Part shown: one piece after another, positions 60,791 through 64,000 of the stretch
Layout: every line of letters starts with the position of its first letter
Numbering within the stretch: the first letter of the stretch is position 1
Assembly: GCF_002833405.1 (NCBI RefSeq)
Contig: NZ_CP025135.1
Coordinates: 353,501 to 417,500, forward strand
Reading direction: 5' to 3'
Length of the DNA stretch: 64,000 bases
Source of the DNA: Planococcus sp. MB-3u-03
GTDB lineage: Bacteria > Bacillota > Bacilli > Bacillales_A > Planococcaceae
Notes under the pieces: model-generated
Databases searched by the model: none
What the model saw: the letters and a program-made list of their open reading frames with translations, nothing else
Told to the model about the DNA's origin: nothing
Position numbers and translations under genes: made by a program

Positions 60791-62481
60791 AGACGGTTTT
60801 CTGGCTGACGCTAAAGGAAAAACGCGATGTTGCCCTTGCCGTGGTCTTCGGCTTTCTGGCGGGGCTTGCCGGCGTTGCGCTTCTTGGGGCGAGCGGCTAT
60901 TTGATTTCAAAGGCGGCTTTGACTGCCCAAATGACGACCTTGGTCGTTATGGCAGCGTCGCTCAAATTATTCGGCTTTGCAGCAGCCATTACCCGCTACG
61001 CGGAACGGCTGTTTTCACACCGTGCGACGTTTACAATGCTCGGCCATTTGCGCGGCAGTTTTTTTGAGCGGCTGGCACCGCTCGCACCGGGAATTTTCCA
61101 GCGCCACCAGAGCGGTGATCTGCTGTCTCGCATCGTTGGCGACGTGGAAAGTTTGCAGAACTTCCTGCTGCGCGTATTGTATCCGCCGATTGTCGTCGGC
61201 ATGGTCTTAGTGGCCACGGTGTTCTTCACTTCGTTTTATTCGCTGCCTATGGCCTTAGTCGTCTTGGCGGGCGCAATTTTCGTGGTCGTCATCCTGCCCG
61301 CGTTCTTCGCTCTTCGGAGACGGAAGAAAACGCATGCGACAGGGGAAACCCGCGGAGAGTTTGCGGCGGCATCAGCAGAATTTCTCTACGGATTCAAGGA
61401 TTTGAAAATCCATTTGGCGCTCGATCGAAAAAGCGCGGAACTGCAGGATGCAGCAAACCGTTATGAACAGGCCCAGCAAAACGAGGGGCTTGAGGAAAAC
61501 CGTGTTCAGTCAGTGAATGCGCTCGTGGCTTTCCTGGCTTCGTTTTTCGTTTTGGCGACCGGCGCGTATTTCGTGTCCATCGGGGAATTATCCGGTTTGT
61601 ATTTGGCGATGCTTGTTATGGTATCGCTCGGGGCATTTGAGAATGTCGGCCCGCTTGCGGCCCTTCCGGCGTATTATGAAGAAAGCCGGATCGCTGCGCG
61701 CAGGCTCGAAGAAGTGGTGGACGAAGAACCTGACAACAGCGCAGGGGAGATGCCGGTGGGACCAGTGGATATTCAGGCGAATCGCATCTCTTATCGCTAT
61801 CCGAATGACGGTCGCTTGGCGCTCGATGAAGTCAGTTTCGATTTGCGGCAAGGGTCCAAAACAGCGATTGTCGGCCCGAGCGGCTCAGGTAAGTCGACTT
61901 TATTGCAGCTATTGCTGAAAGTAGCGGTGCCCGGGGATGGCGAAATCCGTTTCGGAAATGAAGCGCTTAGTGGCATGCGCCCGGAAAACGTATGGGAACG
62001 CATGAACATTGTGCTTCAGGAGAACCACTTCTTTTCGGGGACAATCGAGAGTAATTTGCGCATTGCGAATGAACAGGCAGACGCAGAACAATTGCGTGAA
62101 GCACTCGAACTCGTACGGTTAGAGCACTTGGAGCTGGCTGCGCCGGTTTTCGAAAAGGGCCGCAATTTATCAGGCGGTGAAAAGCAGCGTCTCGCGATGG
62201 CCCGTGCGTTTCTGAAAGGCGAACGGCTATGGCTGCTGGATGAACCGTTTTCATCGGTCGACGGCGTAACGGCCCAATCCATCTACAGCGAGCTGTTCAC
62301 CCGTCACCCACAGGATACTTTCGTCATCATCAGCCACGATTTATCAGGGCTTGAAAACATGGACCGTATCCTGGTACTGGAAAACGGACGCTTGATCGAA
62401 CAAGGCAATTATCAGGAATTAATGGACCGCCGAGGTTATTTCTACGGGCTGAAGAAAATAGAGGAACAAGTTTTCGTCTGA
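60778..62481 (+). CDS. cydC: Thiol reductant ABC exporter subunit CydC
   Basis: The 567-residue protein follows GCAAGGAGGC within the end of cydD. It has six membrane helices and an ATPase with Walker A GPSGSGKST, signature LSGGEKQR, Walker B LWLLDEPFSSVD and SHDLSG at the switch. The N-terminus (GASGYLISKAALTAQ) is typical of CydC. It forms a heterodimer with CydD in the cytoplasmic membrane. Confidence 0.92.
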   Translation: MGELKTVFWLTLKEKRDVALAVVFGFLAGLAGVALLGASGYLISKAALTAQMTTLVVMAASLKLFGFAAAITRYAERLFSHRATFTMLGHLRGSFFERLAPLAPGIFQRHQSGDLLSRIVGDVESLQNFLLRVLYPPIVVGMVLVATVFFTSFYSLPMALVVLAGAIFVVVILPAFFALRRRKKTHATGETRGEFAAASAEFLYGFKDLKIHLALDRKSAELQDAANRYEQAQQNEGLEENRVQSVNALVAFLASFFVLATGAYFVSIGELSGLYLAMLVMVSLGAFENVGPLAALPAYYEESRIAARRLEEVVDEEPDNSAGEMPVGPVDIQANRISYRYPNDGRLALDEVSFDLRQGSKTAIVGPSGSGKSTLLQLLLKVAVPGDGEIRFGNEALSGMRPENVWERMNIVLQENHFFSGTIESNLRIANEQADAEQLREALELVRLEHLELAAPVFEKGRNLSGGEKQRLAMARAFLKGERLWLLDEPFSSVDGVTAQSIYSELFTRHPQDTFVIISHDLSGLENMDRILVLENGRLIEQGNYQELMDRRGYFYGLKKIEEQVFV

Positions 62482-62511
62482 GCTGTTCAGGGTGGCCGAA
62501 AACTGCGCAAT

Positions 62512-62543
62512 AAAAAAGACGTGTCTATGCAGACGCGTCTTTT
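62512..62543 (+). terminator. Terminator after cydDC, first of a duplicated pair
   Basis: An AAAAGACGTGTCT / AGACGCGTCTTTT hairpin. A near-identical hairpin lies at 62853-62884, on the other side of a repeat. Confidence 0.8.
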
Positions 62544-62549
62544 CAGAGT

Positions 62550-62852
62550 GTTGAAGAAGTCTATTAATTCATTACGAATTAGAATGGAATCGTTTTTTCT
62601 ACATTTAACAATCAATGATCTCTTTAAGTGTTTGGAGAAGCGTTCGCTCGTAACCCCTTCTGCTCAATAATGCTGCGCATTACTTTCGCAAAGATAATGT
62701 CTCCCACAGGTCGACTTTATCTTTCCTGTGGAATAGCGAGACGGCCGAGACCCCGCAAGGCGTAAAGCGACTGAGGAGGCTTGGGCGCGAGCCCACGGAA
62801 AGCGAGCGATAAGCTTCGGAGAATACGATTGCTTACCTTTCTCGACGGCCTG
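62550..62852. repeat. Long intergenic repeat, copy E
   Basis: The block matches the one at 32509-32850 at its start (GTTGAAGAAGTCT), at TTTGGAGAAGCGTTCGCTCG and at its end (GGAAAGCGAGCGATAAGCTT, CGACGGCCTG). It is flanked by two near-identical 32-base terminator hairpins. It fills the 383-base gap between cydC and the next gene. Confidence 0.7.
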
Positions 62853-62884
62853 AAAAAGACGCGTCTATGCAGACGCGTCTTTTT
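62853..62884 (-). terminator. Duplicated terminator, 3' end of the coiled-coil gene
   Basis: An AAAAAGACGCGTCT / AGACGCGTCTTTTT hairpin, perfect palindrome; the stop codon of the minus-strand gene lies in its loop. Confidence 0.8.
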
Positions 62885-63116
62885 GCCGTTCGGCTATGAG
62901 TGGTTGGTGCTTCAGGGCGTCGTCTAGTTTCATCTGTTCAAGTTCCAAGCGCAGCTTCTGCGTTTCAATGACGTAATTGTCATGCTTGAGCTTTTCGAGT
63001 TCCACTTCCGTTTCCAGCGCACGCTGGTGCATTTTTTTCTTTTTGGTCAAATAGTCCGTCCAGATAGCGACGAGGGGAATGGAAAAGATCATGATGACAG
63101 CTACCAGTCCTGTCAT
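62865..63116 (-). CDS. Membrane-anchored coiled-coil hypothetical protein
   Basis: The ATG at 63116 lies six bases after AGAGGTG. The 83-residue protein has one N-terminal membrane helix (GLVAVIMIFSIPLVAIWTDY), a KKKK stretch, then a charged coiled coil (ETEVELEKLKHDNYVIETQK). The layout recalls PspB-like proteins, but no family could be assigned. Its stop codon sits inside the terminator loop. Confidence 0.65.
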   Translation of the reverse strand: MTGLVAVIMIFSIPLVAIWTDYLTKKKKMHQRALETEVELEKLKHDNYVIETQKLRLELEQMKLDDALKHQPLIAERQKDASA

Positions 63117-63204
63117 AGTGTTCACCTCTATTCAGATTATTCTGTATATAAATCAGTATACACGTTTTCCTTGATTTTAGAAAGTTACGGAAAAGGCAAA
63201 ATCC

Positions 63205-63218
63205 ATGACAGGTGTCAT
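63205..63218 (+). promoter_or_regulatory. Palindrome upstream of the desaturase gene
   Basis: A perfect inverted repeat ATGACA-GG-TGTCAT lies about 105 bases before the desaturase start. It is a candidate for a regulator site such as DesR, whose B. subtilis target is the des promoter, but the match to the true DesR site was not checked. A TATGAT -10-like box lies at 63269-63274. Confidence 0.4.
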
Positions 63219-63323
63219 ACTTAGAAACAGACGTTTATGTCTTATGAACAAGGCGGCAGGGGCGTAATATGATAGTTAACAAGTACACCGATGGGCACGC
63301 CCATTCTAGGAGGAAGACAAGAT

Positions 63324-64000
63324 ATGAGCAAAGAAAAGACAGCGCAATTACGTAAGTTTGTCGCCCCTTTCGAAAAAGCAGATGTTAAAGCAAGCGTTCA
63401 ACAAATGATTAACACGATACCCCCATTTTTCATTCTTTGGTTTTTGGCTTATCTCGCACTGGACGTCTCCGTTTGGCTGACAGTAGGGATTTCCGTTATC
63501 GCAGCTGGATTTGTCGTCCGTATGTTCATCATTTTCCATGACTGCACACACGGATCGTTCTTCAAAAATAAAAAAGCGAACGCGATCGTCGGAACGATTA
63601 CCGGCATATTGACACTTTTCGCTTATGAAAAATGGAAACGCGAGCACGCTATCCACCACGCATCGAGCGGTAACCTCGACAAGCGCGGAGTCGGCGACAT
63701 CTGGGTCATGACGATTGACGAGTATGTAGAAGCTTCCAAGTGGGAACGCTTCAAGTACCGCATGTACCGCAACCCTCTCGTAATGTTTGGGTTAGGGCCG
63801 TTATTCCTGGTCTTGATCTCTAGCCGTTTCAACCGTAAAGATGCACGTAAGAAAGAGCGCAACAATACGTATTTGATCAACATTTCGCTAGTGGTCCTTT
63901 ACACAATCATGATCTTGGCAATCGGCTGGCAGGCGTTTGTGTTGATTCAAGGTACGATCATGTTCACTGCTGGTGCACTAGGCATTTGGTTGTTCTACAT
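63324..64000 (+). CDS. des: Fatty acid desaturase (3' partial)
   Basis: The ATG follows AGGAGGAAGACAAGAT and the frame is open to the window end (225 codons). The protein has membrane segments and the first two His boxes, HDCTHGS (about 72-78) and HAIHHASSG (about 109-117); the third is beyond the window. It matches the B. subtilis Des type, a membrane di-iron acyl-lipid desaturase induced by cold. A cold-shock protein gene also lies in the window. Confidence 0.9.
   Translation, partial: MSKEKTAQLRKFVAPFEKADVKASVQQMINTIPPFFILWFLAYLALDVSVWLTVGISVIAAGFVVRMFIIFHDCTHGSFFKNKKANAIVGTITGILTLFAYEKWKREHAIHHASSGNLDKRGVGDIWVMTIDEYVEASKWERFKYRMYRNPLVMFGLGPLFLVLISSRFNRKDARKKERNNTYLINISLVVLYTIMILAIGWQAFVLIQGTIMFTAGALGIWLFY

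Overview
The window looks like a chromosomal segment from a Planococcaceae bacterium (Planococcus/Planomicrobium type). This is inferred from moderate GC, Bacillales-type ribosome binding sites, frequent GTG/TTG starts, and genes that read as relatives of Bacillus subtilis YodB/CatR, CatE, MhqR, CwlK, YclQ, WrbA and Des. No rRNA, tRNA, CRISPR array or prophage was recognised. Both ends cut genes: a LysM-3D protein at the left and a fatty acid desaturase at the right.

Layout. 1-4466: 3' end of a LysM-3D wall protein, then a four-gene unit with a Tat-signal subunit, a GMC flavoenzyme, TatA and TatC. 4556-7722: acetyltransferase, GrpB-like protein, NUDIX hydrolase, CorA-like transporter, small proteins. 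7829-10618: YodB/CatR-type regulator divergent from a catechol-dioxygenase-type VOC gene with an operator-like promoter, then nitronate monooxygenase. 10689-18092: DUF368 polyprenyl-phosphate transporter, CAP protein, UppP, AI-2E permease, and a MarR-MMPL efflux pair. 18460-23925: acetyltransferases, a VOC/beta-lactamase-fold fusion, a repeat island, a cold-shock gene and a P-loop kinase-like gene. 24031-35061: MurE-like ligase, fumarase, PP-loop ATPase, a frameshifted BCCT transporter, a SulP remnant beside a Usp gene, an MFS transporter, a serine-recombinase-fold protein lacking its catalytic residues, and an intact SulP transporter. 35184-40400: Fur-box siderophore lipoprotein, O-methyltransferase, Est30-type esterase, thioesterase, and the MhqR-dioxygenase operon. 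40517-44388: two tandem FMN riboswitches ahead of ribD-ribE-ribBA-ribH. 44766-47024: acetate-type symporter operon. 47086-52805: frameshifted GT2-GtrA gene, CwlK, nitroreductase, NAD(P)-binding protein, ABC-2 exporter. 52905-53681: second repeat island. 53786-64000: methyltransferase, acyl-CoA ligase, WrbA, ZIP-like membrane protein, CydDC, desaturase.

Themes. Several genes fit a quinone/electrophile and nitro-compound defence set (YodB-like/CatE-like, MhqR/dioxygenase, WrbA, nitroreductase, nitronate monooxygenase), and FMN is the expected cofactor of three of them. Wall-related genes are LysM-3D, PopT-like, UppP, MurE-like, CwlK and GT2-GtrA.

The strongest unusual signals are: (1) two nearly identical FMN riboswitches in series, each with its own terminator and differing by one compensatory base pair; (2) two composite repeat islands 31 kb apart, each with a palindrome-ended module followed by two ~175-nt units that fold into nested helices; (3) enzyme-fold proteins with altered active-site motifs (recombinase, MurE-like ligase); and (4) two apparent single-event frameshifts in otherwise intact genes.
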